Below are positions 15,389 to 24,682 of a stretch of DNA of 64,000 nucleotides, piece after piece. Position 1 is the stretch's first letter. The number at the start of each line of letters is the position of its first letter. The DNA lies in assembly GCF_003182155.1 (NCBI RefSeq), contig NZ_QGTG01000010.1, forward strand, positions 1-64,000, read 5' to 3'. Position numbers and translations under genes: made by a program. The stretch is from Chitinophaga sp. S165. GTDB lineage: Bacteria > Bacteroidota > Bacteroidia > Chitinophagales > Chitinophagaceae. The notes under the pieces were generated by a model. That model saw only the letters and a list, made by a program, of their open reading frames with translations. It made no database searches and was not told where the DNA came from.

Positions 15389-16987
15389 TTATATCTTTTT
15401 ATACCTGATAGCCGTAATGGAATGCGCGGGGAAAGTATACTCGGAAAGGTTATCAGCAAGCTTTTTCTCAATTGATGTCACTACATTCTTCGCCGGATTT
15501 TCCAGTGTGTTCATCGCGTTGATCGAAGCTGCATTCAGTTCGTATACAGCAGCAGGCGCATACTTTTTACTATCGATGCTGCGAAGATCTGTTTTGACCG
15601 CTTGCTCCGGATGACGGTTCACTGCAAAGATCACCAGACTACCATCGTTGTCATGCAGGGTGACGGCTACGTCTAATGCTTTGGAATCCTTCGATCCCGC
15701 CATTTTCAGATCGGGAGTTACCACCTGTGTTTTCAAACTTACATTACCGGCGTGCTGGCGGTAGAATTGCATCGGGTAATAGATGGTCTGACAAACAGCA
15801 GCTGTTTTACTGGTCATAATCGGCGCCAGTACATTGACTGTCTGTGCCCAGGTGGCCATACCAACCACTGAAGCCTGTCTGAGCATGATGTTATAGAAGG
15901 TAGCGGTACCTAATGCGTGCTCCCAGGTATAATATTCTTCCAGCTGATACGCGCCCGTGCCACCGGGTTCCCAGATCCCCAGTTCATCGATGGCTATCTT
16001 AACCGGATTGGCCCTGTGCGGGAAGCGGTACCATTTATTGAAGTCCGTCACCTTTTCAGGTGTCAGTGCCTGGATCTGTCCTTTTAGAGTGAGGACCAGT
16101 TTTTCCATATGATCGACCTTCGGGAACAATGACGCCGGTTTACTCTTATCAGAGCTGACATAATGATGCATGGAGATGTAGTCACATACTGCGCCCATTT
16201 CTTTCAGAACATATTCATTCCAGGTATCATCAGCACCGCAGAGTACGAGTTTTGCGTTTTTATCCTGCAGCTTGATTGCTTTGGTATACAACCACGCTTC
16301 TTTAACGAACTCTTTAACATCCTGTAAACGACCGATATCCGGACCGGCAGCTTCCTCATTGCCTATTCCCCAGTACTTTACATTAAAAGGCTCAGAATGG
16401 CCGTTTTTACGGCGCAGATTCGCATAATAGGTATCTTGTGTACCGTTGCAATATTCGACCCAGTTACCTGCTTCTTCTGCCGTCCCCGTGCCCATGTTGA
16501 CCGCAAAATAGGTATCTGCCTTTAACGCTCTTGCATAGGCAATAGCTTCATCCGTACCGAAGTGATTATCTTCCACACCACCCCATATGAGATTAGGACG
16601 GCTGCGTCTTTCTGCCAGCGGACCGATACCATCCATCCAGTGATAGATCTTGGTAAAGGTGCCACCGGGATATCGTAGTATGCTTGGTTGCAAACCACGG
16701 AACTTCTCCAACACGTCTTTGCGGAAGCCTTTGGCATCAGACAGCGGAGAACCTTCTTCGAAGATACCTCCATTGATGGCCCTACCAAGATGTTCGATGA
16801 ACTGGCCATAAATACCATCATCTATAGTGCCCTCCGGATGCGTGAAGTCGATCTCAATACTGGCCTCCAGCGGAGCGCCGGTAATGACGGAACGGACAGC
16901 TGCAAAAGCGCCGCCTTTCAAAGCGACACCTAGTCCGCTCATGCCAATAAGACCAATGAAATTTCTTCTTGTTACCTGTGTGTTCAC
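15389..16987 (-). CDS. Alpha-L-arabinofuranosidase, GH51
   Basis: The 532-residue enzyme belongs to glycoside hydrolase family 51, which releases terminal arabinofuranose from arabinan or arabinoxylan. An N-terminal TRRNFIGLIG motif with a hydrophobic run looks like a Tat export signal. Family hallmarks follow: GQFIEHLGRAINGGI (61-75), LRYPGGT (104-110), YWGIGNEE with the acid/base Glu211, and AIDELGIW with the nucleophile Glu335. A C-terminal beta-sandwich ends in HSITAIRYK. The start codon is GTG. It clusters with an acyltransferase and, divergently, with a GH2 enzyme, suggesting a small plant-polysaccharide locus. Confidence 0.9.
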   Translation of the reverse strand: MNTQVTRRNFIGLIGMSGLGVALKGGAFAAVRSVITGAPLEASIEIDFTHPEGTIDDGIYGQFIEHLGRAINGGIFEEGSPLSDAKGFRKDVLEKFRGLQPSILRYPGGTFTKIYHWMDGIGPLAERRSRPNLIWGGVEDNHFGTDEAIAYARALKADTYFAVNMGTGTAEEAGNWVEYCNGTQDTYYANLRRKNGHSEPFNVKYWGIGNEEAAGPDIGRLQDVKEFVKEAWLYTKAIKLQDKNAKLVLCGADDTWNEYVLKEMGAVCDYISMHHYVSSDKSKPASLFPKVDHMEKLVLTLKGQIQALTPEKVTDFNKWYRFPHRANPVKIAIDELGIWEPGGTGAYQLEEYYTWEHALGTATFYNIMLRQASVVGMATWAQTVNVLAPIMTSKTAAVCQTIYYPMQFYRQHAGNVSLKTQVVTPDLKMAGSKDSKALDVAVTLHDNDGSLVIFAVNRHPEQAVKTDLRSIDSKKYAPAAVYELNAASINAMNTLENPAKNVVTSIEKKLADNLSEYTFPAHSITAIRYKKI

Positions 16988-17055
16988 GTAATTAGTTATT
17001 AACTGATGATCAACAAGATGACAAATCCTAAGCAGATTACATAGCCGCTAAAGAA

Positions 17056-18180
17056 CTATGCCTTTACTTTTTTTTTCAGCCAGGCTCTTACAGGTTCATC
17101 GTAGTATTTCAGACTGAGATAGCCTACTAATACCGATACGACAAATGTCAGTATACCATATACGACTGCCAATGGCATGTTTGTGCCCTTGTGTGCGCTT
17201 ACCCAGCCAGTATAAACGTAAATGAACGGATAGTGTGTGATGTATAACGGATAGGAAAGGTCCGCAAGGAATTTACATATTTTAGATTCTCTGTTGCTGT
17301 GGATCTGGCCGCTTGCGCCGAGATATACGATCAACGGGAATACGAGAATGATGATAAAAGATTCGTAAATACCATTCATCCAGAGGTGATCTGCACCGCC
17401 GATCCGAGGAATGGCCAACACTATTGTCAGTAATATGCCGCACCACAGGAAGGCATTATTAATACGCGTGGGTTTAGTAGCTCTGGACAACAACAGACCG
17501 GCAAAGAAAGGGAACATCAGGCGGGTAAAGCCGATGCCTAATTGCTCTGGGGTTATAGACCATCCGCCGATAACGTCGCCGGTAGGACCGAATACGGTCA
17601 GATAGATAAGCGCAATAGCGGCAAGGCCGACGAGTATAGAGAGCGCTGATTTTGATAATTTCCTGATGCCAAGTGCATAAAGAATGTTACCGACATATTC
17701 AAAGAACAGTGACCAGGCTGGCCCATCCAGCGGATGCATTTCCTGCCATCCCCTGATATCCCAGGAAACAGGGATCGGTATGAGGGTGAAACCGATAAGC
17801 ATGATCAGCAATAGTTTCCATACCGGCACGGTGTGAATGGCCGGGAACAGTGGCGAATCAGATGCGTAGAAGAAAATAGCGCCTATGATCATACCCATGA
17901 TCACCATAGGCTGAAGCCGCTCCAGCCTGCGTTTGAAAAAGGTACCGATAGACATTTTCTGCCAGCGGTCATCATAGGCATAACCAATAACATAACCCGA
18001 AAGCAGGAAAAAGAAATCAACGGCCAGGTAACCGTGATTGATCATCAGATCAAGATGACTCGTGGAATGCGCTTCTAATACGTGGAAAATGACAACGATC
18101 AATGCGGCTACACCACGTAGCCCGTCCAGTACAAGATAATGTGGTTTTGTAGGAAGAGGATGTGTGCTCATATGGCGCAT
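17056..18180 (-). CDS. Acyltransferase 3 family membrane protein (OafA-like)
   Basis: The 374-residue integral membrane protein has about ten hydrophobic helices. The opening LDGLRGVAALIVVIFHV is the signature of the acyltransferase 3 family and includes the catalytic His in the first helix. Such proteins move acetyl or other acyl groups across or at the inner membrane onto surface sugars. A second ATG lies three codons downstream. It is on the same strand as the GH51 gene, which follows 68 bases downstream, so they may be co-transcribed. The acceptor is unknown. Confidence 0.85.
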   Translation of the reverse strand: MRHMSTHPLPTKPHYLVLDGLRGVAALIVVIFHVLEAHSTSHLDLMINHGYLAVDFFFLLSGYVIGYAYDDRWQKMSIGTFFKRRLERLQPMVIMGMIIGAIFFYASDSPLFPAIHTVPVWKLLLIMLIGFTLIPIPVSWDIRGWQEMHPLDGPAWSLFFEYVGNILYALGIRKLSKSALSILVGLAAIALIYLTVFGPTGDVIGGWSITPEQLGIGFTRLMFPFFAGLLLSRATKPTRINNAFLWCGILLTIVLAIPRIGGADHLWMNGIYESFIIILVFPLIVYLGASGQIHSNRESKICKFLADLSYPLYITHYPFIYVYTGWVSAHKGTNMPLAVVYGILTFVVSVLVGYLSLKYYDEPVRAWLKKKVKA

Positions 18181-18291
18181 AAGATAGAGAGAAAAATTCT
18201 GAAAAGATAGTGCCCTTTACGATGATCTGCGGAGTACCATGATAATGAAGAAAAAAATGTATTTTGTCTCAGGTGTAACCTTGACAAATAT

Positions 18292-20109
18292 ATGCAAACA
18301 AAAAAATGCCTGCTTTTATGGGGACTCATATTGTTCCACGGAGTCTTTGTTAAAACTTCTTTAGCGCAGCAACCTAAACTACCTACCCAATGGACAAAGG
18401 CTGCAATGCAGTCAACAGCTCCTTTTCCTGAATATCCGCGTCCACAGCTGGAACGCAAGGAATGGATGAGCTTAAACGGGAAGTGGGATTATATTGGCGG
18501 TAAAAACGTCGCCAGTGCATTAGCTCCTGTAAAGCCAGTGAATTTTAGTGATAAGACCGAAAAGATACTGGTGCCATATTGTCCTGAATCAGTTCTTTCA
18601 GGCATTGAGCGCAACCAGGAAATAAACATGTGGTACCGCCGCACATTCGAAATTCCTGCTACCTGGAATGGCAAACAGATCATTATAAATTTCGATGCGG
18701 TTGATCATGATGCAACGTTATTTGTTAATGGAGAAAAAGCAGGAGCACATTCCGGTGGCTATACATCTTTTCATATAGACATTACGAAATTTCTAAAAGC
18801 AGGTACCAATACGATCGTCGTTGCCGCACATGATGCAAACGACGGCACGACACCATCCGGCAAAAACGGTCCGAGGGGAGATTATACTTTTACTTCAGGC
18901 ATCTGGCAAGGTGTATGGCTCGAGCCGGTGAGTGAACATTATATTAAAAACATCCGGCTATTGCCTGATCTTGCAAACAACAGACTGGAAGTATTTGTAG
19001 ATGCTGATGCTGCACAGGTGCGGGCAACTGCATTTGATGGAAAAAAAATGGTGTCTGAAATTTCCGGACGATCCGGAACGAAATTATATATTCCAATAAA
19101 TAATCCAAAGTTATGGTCGCCCGATAATCCATTTCTGTATGACCTCTCCATTACCCTGACAGATAACAAAGGGAAGATCACTGATGAGATCAGGAGCTAT
19201 TTTGGTATGCGTGATATCAAACTTGGTAAGTTAAACGGCGTCATAAGACCGCTGTTGAATAACAAGTTTGTGATGCAGGTCGGATTACTTGATCAGGGAT
19301 ATTGGCCTGATGGTATTCTCACGGCACCTACAGATGACGCCTTAAAATACGACATCGAATTCACCAAAAAAGCGGGCTTCAATTTAATCAGAAAACACAT
19401 GAAGACTGAGCCGAAACGCTTCTATTACTGGGCGGATAAACTTGGTCTGCTGGTATGGCAGGATATGCCGGCTATCTGGTATCAGCATGAAGACACGGCA
19501 AAGGTAAGAAGCGCTTTCCGGAAGGAATTACATGCGATGATCGATGATCTTTATAACTCCCCTTCTATCATTACCTGGGTACCCTTCAATGAGAACTGGG
19601 GTGCTTTTGACGTAAAAGAGATAACTGACTGGGTGAAAAAACTCGATCCGTCAAGACTGGTAAACGGCAATTCAGGATTTAATAATAATCCGGGGTATCA
19701 AAAAGCAGCCGGAGATCCCGGTAATGGCGATTTTGTAGATACACATATTTATGTCGGACCCAAAGGTGCTTCAAAACCTGACAGCACGCGCGCCGCATCA
19801 CTTGGTGAATTTGGCGGCGTCGGTTTGTTTGTACGGGGACATATGTGGCCGGTGGAAAATAACGCATATGCTTATGAAGCAACCAGAGACCGATTAACTG
19901 ACAGGTACGTGCTCCTGATGGACCAGGTAGAACAGCTGATGCGATATCAGGGTTTAAGTATTGCCATATACACGCAGACGACGGATGTTGAACATGAGGT
20001 GAATGGCATACTGACCTATGACAGAGCTATAGAGAAAATGGATATTGAAAGGGTGAAAGCTGTGAATGACGCTGTGATAAACGCGGGCAATGAACTAAAC
20101 CGGAAATAA
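18292..20109 (+). CDS. Glycoside hydrolase family 2 protein (beta-galactosidase-like)
   Basis: The 605-residue protein begins with a signal peptide (cut near SLAQQ, residue 26). A GH2 sugar-binding domain follows (WMSLNGKWDY near 58-67, NMWYRRTFEIP near 112-122), then an immunoglobulin-like domain and the TIM barrel. The acid/base is Glu434 in PFNENWG and the probable nucleophile is Glu506 in SLGEFGG. It is shorter than large beta-galactosidases and lacks their C-terminal domains, which is common in Bacteroidota. Export suggests periplasmic trimming of plant oligosaccharides together with the divergently oriented GH51 and acyltransferase genes. The exact sugar specificity cannot be read. Confidence 0.88.
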   Translation: MQTKKCLLLWGLILFHGVFVKTSLAQQPKLPTQWTKAAMQSTAPFPEYPRPQLERKEWMSLNGKWDYIGGKNVASALAPVKPVNFSDKTEKILVPYCPESVLSGIERNQEINMWYRRTFEIPATWNGKQIIINFDAVDHDATLFVNGEKAGAHSGGYTSFHIDITKFLKAGTNTIVVAAHDANDGTTPSGKNGPRGDYTFTSGIWQGVWLEPVSEHYIKNIRLLPDLANNRLEVFVDADAAQVRATAFDGKKMVSEISGRSGTKLYIPINNPKLWSPDNPFLYDLSITLTDNKGKITDEIRSYFGMRDIKLGKLNGVIRPLLNNKFVMQVGLLDQGYWPDGILTAPTDDALKYDIEFTKKAGFNLIRKHMKTEPKRFYYWADKLGLLVWQDMPAIWYQHEDTAKVRSAFRKELHAMIDDLYNSPSIITWVPFNENWGAFDVKEITDWVKKLDPSRLVNGNSGFNNNPGYQKAAGDPGNGDFVDTHIYVGPKGASKPDSTRAASLGEFGGVGLFVRGHMWPVENNAYAYEATRDRLTDRYVLLMDQVEQLMRYQGLSIAIYTQTTDVEHEVNGILTYDRAIEKMDIERVKAVNDAVINAGNELNRK

Positions 20110-20362
20110 TTGAAAAATTAATCATCTTCCATTTTCAATACAATAATTCCCTGCTTCAATTTAAGAAATGGTATTATACTTGCTTTAGGTAATACCCTTC
20201 GGCGGTTCTCCTGAACTTTTTCCATAAAAAGTATGGCGAACTACCGGAAGGTAACTTGTACCGCAGATAGCAGTAGCATTGCAGAATACTATATGCTGAA
20301 CTGGGGTAATATTGTGAACAATTATACTAAAAGTGCCTGGCAGGCAGGAAGTAAAGGAATAT

Positions 20363-21103
20363 ATGACGCAAAGCGTGAAAGTGATTTTTGGGATTATATT
20401 TATGGTCAGTAGTCTTGTGGCGGGCGCTCAAACACCGCAGGATACAGCAAAAAAAGAACAAAAAACTGTTTATCTTTTTAGTGGTTTAGGGGCAGACTCA
20501 AGTGTCTTCATGAACCTGGAACTTCCTGGATACCATAAAGTTTACATAAACTGGATCCCTGCACTGCGAACTGAATCAATAAGGGAATATGCGGGCAGGA
20601 TCAAGAGCCAGATCACAGTTGAAAATCCGGATATCATCGGGCTTTCCTTTGGAGGAATCGTTGCGGTGGAGGTATCCAAGCAAATTAAGGTAAACAAAAT
20701 GGTGCTGATATCTTCCGTCAGAACAAAAAGTGAATTGAACAGGAAACAGTTTTTTTTCATGAAATTGGGATTCTATCGGATCATTCCCGGTTCACTGATA
20801 CGACGGGCTAACTTTCTCACCTATCAATATTTTGGCGCCAAATCCCCCAAAGATAAAAAGACTTTAACCAATTTATTGGCACATACAGATGTATCGTTCT
20901 TTCGTTGGGCATTGAAAAGTATTGCTTATTGGGATAATAAAGCAGCGCCGGAGAGAACTATCCAGATACACGGAACGGCCGATAGGGTAATAACCCATAG
21001 GCTCGTGCATCCTGATTATCGCATTAAGGGCGGAGGACATCTCATGGTTTTTAATAAAGCAGATACCATTAGTAAAATTATCACGCATTACCTGAACGAC
21101 TAA
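20363..21103 (+). CDS. Exported alpha/beta hydrolase
   Basis: I choose the ATG at 20363, preceded by an AAAGGAA ribosome site, rather than a GTG ten codons upstream. It gives a clean signal peptide ending at AGAQ. The mature protein is an alpha/beta hydrolase with the nucleophile elbow GLSFGG (Ser95), an Asp in GTADRVI and a C-terminal His in GGGHLMVF. The substrate is not predictable. The gene is followed convergently, 37 bases later, by the HxlR regulator. Confidence 0.8.
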   Translation: MTQSVKVIFGIIFMVSSLVAGAQTPQDTAKKEQKTVYLFSGLGADSSVFMNLELPGYHKVYINWIPALRTESIREYAGRIKSQITVENPDIIGLSFGGIVAVEVSKQIKVNKMVLISSVRTKSELNRKQFFFMKLGFYRIIPGSLIRRANFLTYQYFGAKSPKDKKTLTNLLAHTDVSFFRWALKSIAYWDNKAAPERTIQIHGTADRVITHRLVHPDYRIKGGGHLMVFNKADTISKIITHYLND

Positions 21104-21140
21104 TACGCGATCCATTCGGGATGTGAGGCTCATGCAATTC

Positions 21141-21527
21141 TTAATCCTGGCTATTTGCAGACGCTGCGTACTTGTCAGCTACTCTTTCCCGGTGGATATC
21201 TCCCCAGTCTGACATCGCTTCCAGCATTGGTCCCATGGTTTTCCCCAACTCGGTCATACGATATTCCACGCGGGGTGGGATCTCCGGATAAACGATCCGC
21301 TCGATCACCTGATCCTCTTCCAATTCCCGGAGCTGGGCAACAAGCATTCGCTCGGAAATACCTGTAATGGATTTCTTTAATTCGCTGTAACGCATCGTGG
21401 AATTGTTCAGTTTATATAGGATTGCAGGCTTCCAGCGCCCTCCAATAACATTTAATGCCCTGCCCATACCACAGCTGTCATTAATGAGCTTCTCATTAAG
21501 CGCGTTCGTTGATGTGAGTTTTCTCAT
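21141..21527 (-). CDS. HxlR-family transcriptional regulator
   Basis: The 128-residue winged-helix protein has the family hallmarks CGMGRALNVIGGRWKPAILYKL (split around residues 19-40), an ISERMLVAQLRELEEDQVIER recognition-helix region and EYRMTELGKTM in the wing. HxlR proteins are dimeric regulators that often respond to electrophiles or oxidants through a Cys near the N-terminus; a Cys is present at residue 19. It is divergent from a DoxX-like gene, and an operator-like direct repeat lies just upstream of its own start. Confidence 0.88.
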   Translation of the reverse strand: MRKLTSTNALNEKLINDSCGMGRALNVIGGRWKPAILYKLNNSTMRYSELKKSITGISERMLVAQLRELEEDQVIERIVYPEIPPRVEYRMTELGKTMGPMLEAMSDWGDIHRERVADKYAASANSQD

Positions 21528-21540
21528 TTCTTACCTTTTT

Positions 21541-21568
21541 GTTAGTACTGGAGAATTTCGTTAGTACT
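21541..21568. promoter_or_regulatory. Operator-like direct repeat between hxlR and doxX-like genes
   Basis: The nonamer GTTAGTACT occurs twice (21541-21549 and 21560-21568), spaced 19 bases start to start, about two helical turns, in the 121-base divergent region. The spacing suggests binding on one DNA face. It is probably the binding site of the HxlR regulator. Confidence 0.55.
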
Positions 21569-21648
21569 TACAAAACTACCAGTTGCGATTTAATTTTGTG
21601 CAAGAAAATAATTGAAAATTTATTCAGACGATTTATAACTACAAATTT

Positions 21649-22023
21649 ATGAAAACGTTCAAAAACATAGCATACTGGCTTTTACTCAGTTATTACATTT
21701 ATGTATTCGGTTATGCATCACTTGAAAAAGTGTTTCATACCAAATCAATGATGGAAGGAATGAATTTCCTGGGCTTTGACTACACCTGGACCACACTGAT
21801 CGGTTACGGTGAACTGGGCGGCTGGCTGATAGTACTTTTCGGTTTGTATCAAGCCCCATTCAGGAACCTGGGATTGCTGCTGTTATTTCCATTCGCCGTT
21901 GGTGCTTTTACCGCCCACATGGCTCATCACGAATATAGTCACTATTTCAATGCGTTGTATGTTACCGTAACTACACCGATCATGTTATACCTTGACAAAA
22001 ATTTCAGGATCATTATTAAATGA
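21649..22023 (+). CDS. DoxX-like membrane protein
   Basis: The 124-residue protein has four hydrophobic helices and the DoxX-type pattern: FGYASLEKVFH near the first helix, then LIGYGELGGWLIVLFG, then a histidine-rich HMAHHEYSHYF loop. DoxX/DoxD-like proteins are small inner-membrane proteins often associated with redox stress. Divergence from an HxlR regulator is a recurring arrangement and suggests control by it. A TAATTTTG box at 21591-21598 resembles the Bacteroidota minus-7 element. Confidence 0.8.
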   Translation: MKTFKNIAYWLLLSYYIYVFGYASLEKVFHTKSMMEGMNFLGFDYTWTTLIGYGELGGWLIVLFGLYQAPFRNLGLLLLFPFAVGAFTAHMAHHEYSHYFNALYVTVTTPIMLYLDKNFRIIIK

Positions 22024-22253
22024 TCCTGAAATCCCTGACCGGAAATAAGTTACTCTATGACATTGCTATATACCCCGTAGATTAATCCCCTGTTCCCTTT
22101 TTGAAATAACATCCCGGATATTGCCATCTGAAATTGAGCGCTCAACTTTTTTGTTGCTATCTTCATCAAAAAGTTTTCAACCAGCATTGGTTCTGGCTAA
22201 GCCAGCTACTTTTCTGTGCTTCGTTCTCAAATAATTTTACATTATTTATCAAT

Positions 22254-22952
22254 ATGATAGATCTATCTCATGCAGAGAATCAAATTCAATGTGTCACAAA
22301 TTTTAATGACCTGGTTTCTACGCCTTTTAGCGGAGTAACTAATGCACTCTGTTGGGCGCGTAAGCTAACGGGCGATTTTTCTGAGATCGTTAAAAAGGTA
22401 GCGCTAAGCGGAAATATAACAACAATTGAAGAAGAGGAACTTCGTGAACTTAAGCTGAGTGAACAAGGGCAGCTTGCCCGTGAAACCCTTTTTAATGACT
22501 TCGAAGTATTGAGAGCCCATGGCGCATCACCAATCCTTAACGTGATCAAATATTATGATCGGGATGAAGCCTACCCCTTCTTTCCTACGGATGTTTATTC
22601 TTTTCATGTGGACCGTTCTCCCATACCTGTCGATACCTTTTTATGCACCTACTATGGCGATCCGAGTGAAATATTACCAAATTCACAAGTCGAAAAGAAA
22701 GTACTTATTCCGGAAATACGTGACCAACTCAAAAAGCTATATGATGGAGCAGATGAAGGATTTGAATCATTCTTAAGTGAACATTTCTTTGATCTGCATT
22801 ATCAGGCCAGGCCAAATGCACATCCAATAAGTTTAGGTCTTGGCCACCTATGGAGGCTGGCGGTTGATCATCCTGAAAGTAAGGTTCCTCCCTGTGTTCA
22901 TCGTGCACCAGTGGAAAAATCCGGACAGAACAGGTTGTTGATGATCTGTTGA
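22254..22952 (+). CDS. DUF1826-like protein
   Basis: I choose the ATG at 22254; the earlier in-frame codons do not look like protein of this family. The product (232 residues) contains GVTNALCWARKLTGDF, then a VDRSPIPVDTFLCTYYGDPSEIL block and a late LWRLAVDHPESKVPPCVHRAP segment. These match my memory of DUF1826 proteins, whose Cys and His residues may bind metal. The function is not established. It is monocistronic. Confidence 0.6.
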   Translation: MIDLSHAENQIQCVTNFNDLVSTPFSGVTNALCWARKLTGDFSEIVKKVALSGNITTIEEEELRELKLSEQGQLARETLFNDFEVLRAHGASPILNVIKYYDRDEAYPFFPTDVYSFHVDRSPIPVDTFLCTYYGDPSEILPNSQVEKKVLIPEIRDQLKKLYDGADEGFESFLSEHFFDLHYQARPNAHPISLGLGHLWRLAVDHPESKVPPCVHRAPVEKSGQNRLLMIC

Positions 22953-23058
22953 CCACAAATCCTAATCCTAACAGTCTGCCAATCAACCTGAAATCGTAGA
23001 TCAGTCTGATAAGAATGGCATTAAATGGAATACATTTCCCAAAAAGCAATAAATATTT

Positions 23059-23089
23059 ATTGTTTATCGATAATTATTTATTATTTTTG
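23059..23089 (+). promoter_or_regulatory. Bacteroidota-type promoter of the DUF2975 operon
   Basis: A minus-33-like ATTG (23059-23062) is followed after 19 bases by TATTTTTG (23082-23089), matching the TTTG-N19-TAnnTTTG pattern, 29 bases before the ATG at 23119. Confidence 0.5.
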
Positions 23090-23118
23090 AGGTGTAGTCT
23101 AAAATTCCTACCATCATT

Positions 23119-23598
23119 ATGAAAAGAATTTCAATAATATTTCTTCAGGCAGTCATCGTACTTATTGGCCTTGTAGCACTTGCCATTCTGATCCGGGTCC
23201 CCTTAACCGAAGGAAGAGCCACCAACTTAGACCTGTTCAGTATTTACGCTGATCCGTTCATCTTGTATGGATACGCAGCGTCGATCGCGTTTTTTGTTGG
23301 ACTATATAAGGCGTTCAGATTACTTGGATATATCGGACAAAATAAAGTGTTTTCTTCCAACTCAGTCAAGACTTTAAGGAGCATAAAGCATTGTGCTATC
23401 GTATTAAGCATTTTAATTGTGCTGGCAGGATTATACATCAAGATATTCCATAATAAAGACGACGACCCTGCAGGCTTTCTTGCCATGTGTATCGTAACCA
23501 CTTTTGCTGCCGTCGTAGTTGCAACTGCTGCAGCGATATTTGAAAAACTATTACAAAATGCTATAGATATGAAATCCGAAAATGACTTAACAATTTAA
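23119..23598 (+). CDS. DUF2975 membrane protein
   Basis: The 159-residue protein has four hydrophobic helices (about residues 5-25, 47-66, 90-110, 122-142) and the DUF2975 pattern, with YIGQNKVFSSNSVKTLRSIK between helices 2 and 3. DUF2975 proteins are almost always encoded next to a very small Cro/C1-type regulator, as here, with a three-base gap. The pair probably forms a membrane-linked control module; its signal is unknown. Confidence 0.82.
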   Translation: MKRISIIFLQAVIVLIGLVALAILIRVPLTEGRATNLDLFSIYADPFILYGYAASIAFFVGLYKAFRLLGYIGQNKVFSSNSVKTLRSIKHCAIVLSILIVLAGLYIKIFHNKDDDPAGFLAMCIVTTFAAVVVATAAAIFEKLLQNAIDMKSENDLTI

Positions 23599-23601
23599 GT
23601 T

Positions 23602-23826
23602 ATGCCAATTATTGTAAACCTGGACGTGATGATGGCGAAGCGGAAAATCTCTCTAAATGAACTTTCTGAAAGAGTTGATTTGACATTATCCAACCTTTCT
23701 ATCTTAAAGACAGGAAAGGCAAAAGCAATTCGCTTCAGCACATTAGACGCAATCTGTAAAGCTTTAAGCTGCCAACCGAGTGACATCCTGGAATATGTAA
23801 ATGACGAAAAAACAGCGAACCAATAA
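23602..23826 (+). CDS. Small Cro/C1-type regulator (YozG-like)
   Basis: The 74-residue protein is a complete helix-turn-helix domain: LDVMMAKRKISLNELSERV, then a DLTLSNLSILKTGKAKAIRF recognition region, then TLDAICKALSCQPSDILEY. This is the YozG-like group encoded with DUF2975 proteins. It starts three bases after the DUF2975 stop codon, so the two are co-translated. It probably autoregulates the pair through the promoter at 23059-23089. Confidence 0.85.
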   Translation: MPIIVNLDVMMAKRKISLNELSERVDLTLSNLSILKTGKAKAIRFSTLDAICKALSCQPSDILEYVNDEKTANQ

Positions 23827-24005
23827 CAAACGGTTTGGCGGTTCAACTGCCACCTATATACGCCCATCATTCCCGATTATCCCATTTTATGATAAGAACA
23901 ATTCTGAGCTGATCAGTGACTATTTTGTCATTTGGAATTCCCCTACTGACATAGGGTTGTCACCTGGCTAGATTTATTTCGTGTTCAATTAAAATCCAAC
24001 ACGAC

Positions 24006-24413
24006 ATGAATCTTTCATCAATTCGCATTATTACTGCCGACATCAAACGCCTTGTTCAGTTCTATGAAACCGCCACCGGAATACCATTTAGATGGTACAC
24101 TGATGATTTTGCAGAAATACGGACATCCTCAGGGGCATTAGCTATAGGAAGCACCCGTACATTGTCTCTATTCGGCGGTAATAGTATTGCCGATGCAGCT
24201 AGTAACAGGTCCGTTATTATTGAGTTCCTGGTTGATGATGTAGACAATAAATACCAACAATTATCAAATATAACCAGCATAGACGTTGTACAGGAACCAA
24301 CAACAATGCCATGGGGAAATCGTTCGCTTTTATTCAGGGATCCTGACGGCAACCTGGTAAACTTCTTTACTCCTGTATCACAGGAAGCCCAAAAGAGGTT
24401 CGAAGAAAAATAA
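24006..24413 (+). CDS. VOC-fold (glyoxalase-like) protein
   Basis: The 135-residue protein is a single vicinal-oxygen-chelate domain. It has paired beta-alpha-beta units starting with SIRIITADIKRLVQFYE and ending with the typical SLLFRDPDGNLVNFFTP. Members bind a metal and act as glyoxalases, dioxygenases or antibiotic-binding proteins. The specific reaction is not predictable. It is followed by a bidirectional terminator shared with the convergent thiamine-diphosphate enzyme gene. Confidence 0.82.
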   Translation: MNLSSIRIITADIKRLVQFYETATGIPFRWYTDDFAEIRTSSGALAIGSTRTLSLFGGNSIADAASNRSVIIEFLVDDVDNKYQQLSNITSIDVVQEPTTMPWGNRSLLFRDPDGNLVNFFTPVSQEAQKRFEEK

Positions 24414-24627
24414 AGGAAGTCTGAAAACAGGCATTAAACCCTGTTCTGCTGGGTAAGGGCATGCCTCTTTTCAAAAATATCTCCGAAATAACACCGCTCA
24501 CACTAGTAAGCTCAAAGACCTTCACCAATGGGGTAATATGTATGCATTATAAGAAAGCTTAAAAAGCAGATTTTCTTATTCCGAACCGTACCGGATTTGA
24601 AGATAAACAAACAACGTCTTAGAAATC

Positions 24628-24669
24628 AAAAGCAATAAAACCCGCTATACAAGCAGGTTTTATTGCTTT
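24628..24669. terminator. Bidirectional terminator
   Basis: AAAGCAATAAAACC pairs with GGTTTTATTGCTTT around CGCTATACAAGCA. It sits between the convergent VOC gene and the thiamine-diphosphate enzyme gene. Confidence 0.8.
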
Positions 24670-24682
24670 AATAACAATAGTT

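Noticed and set aside
15244..15471. 75-codon minus-strand frame after the GH51 gene
   Set aside because: It overlaps the GH51 C-terminus; the remainder is hydrophobic but has no start codon of its own that convinces.
20170..20290. Peptide resembling an AraC C-terminus (SAVLLNFFHKKYG) between the GH2 and hydrolase genes
   Set aside because: Too short, and stop codons around it; at most a remnant.
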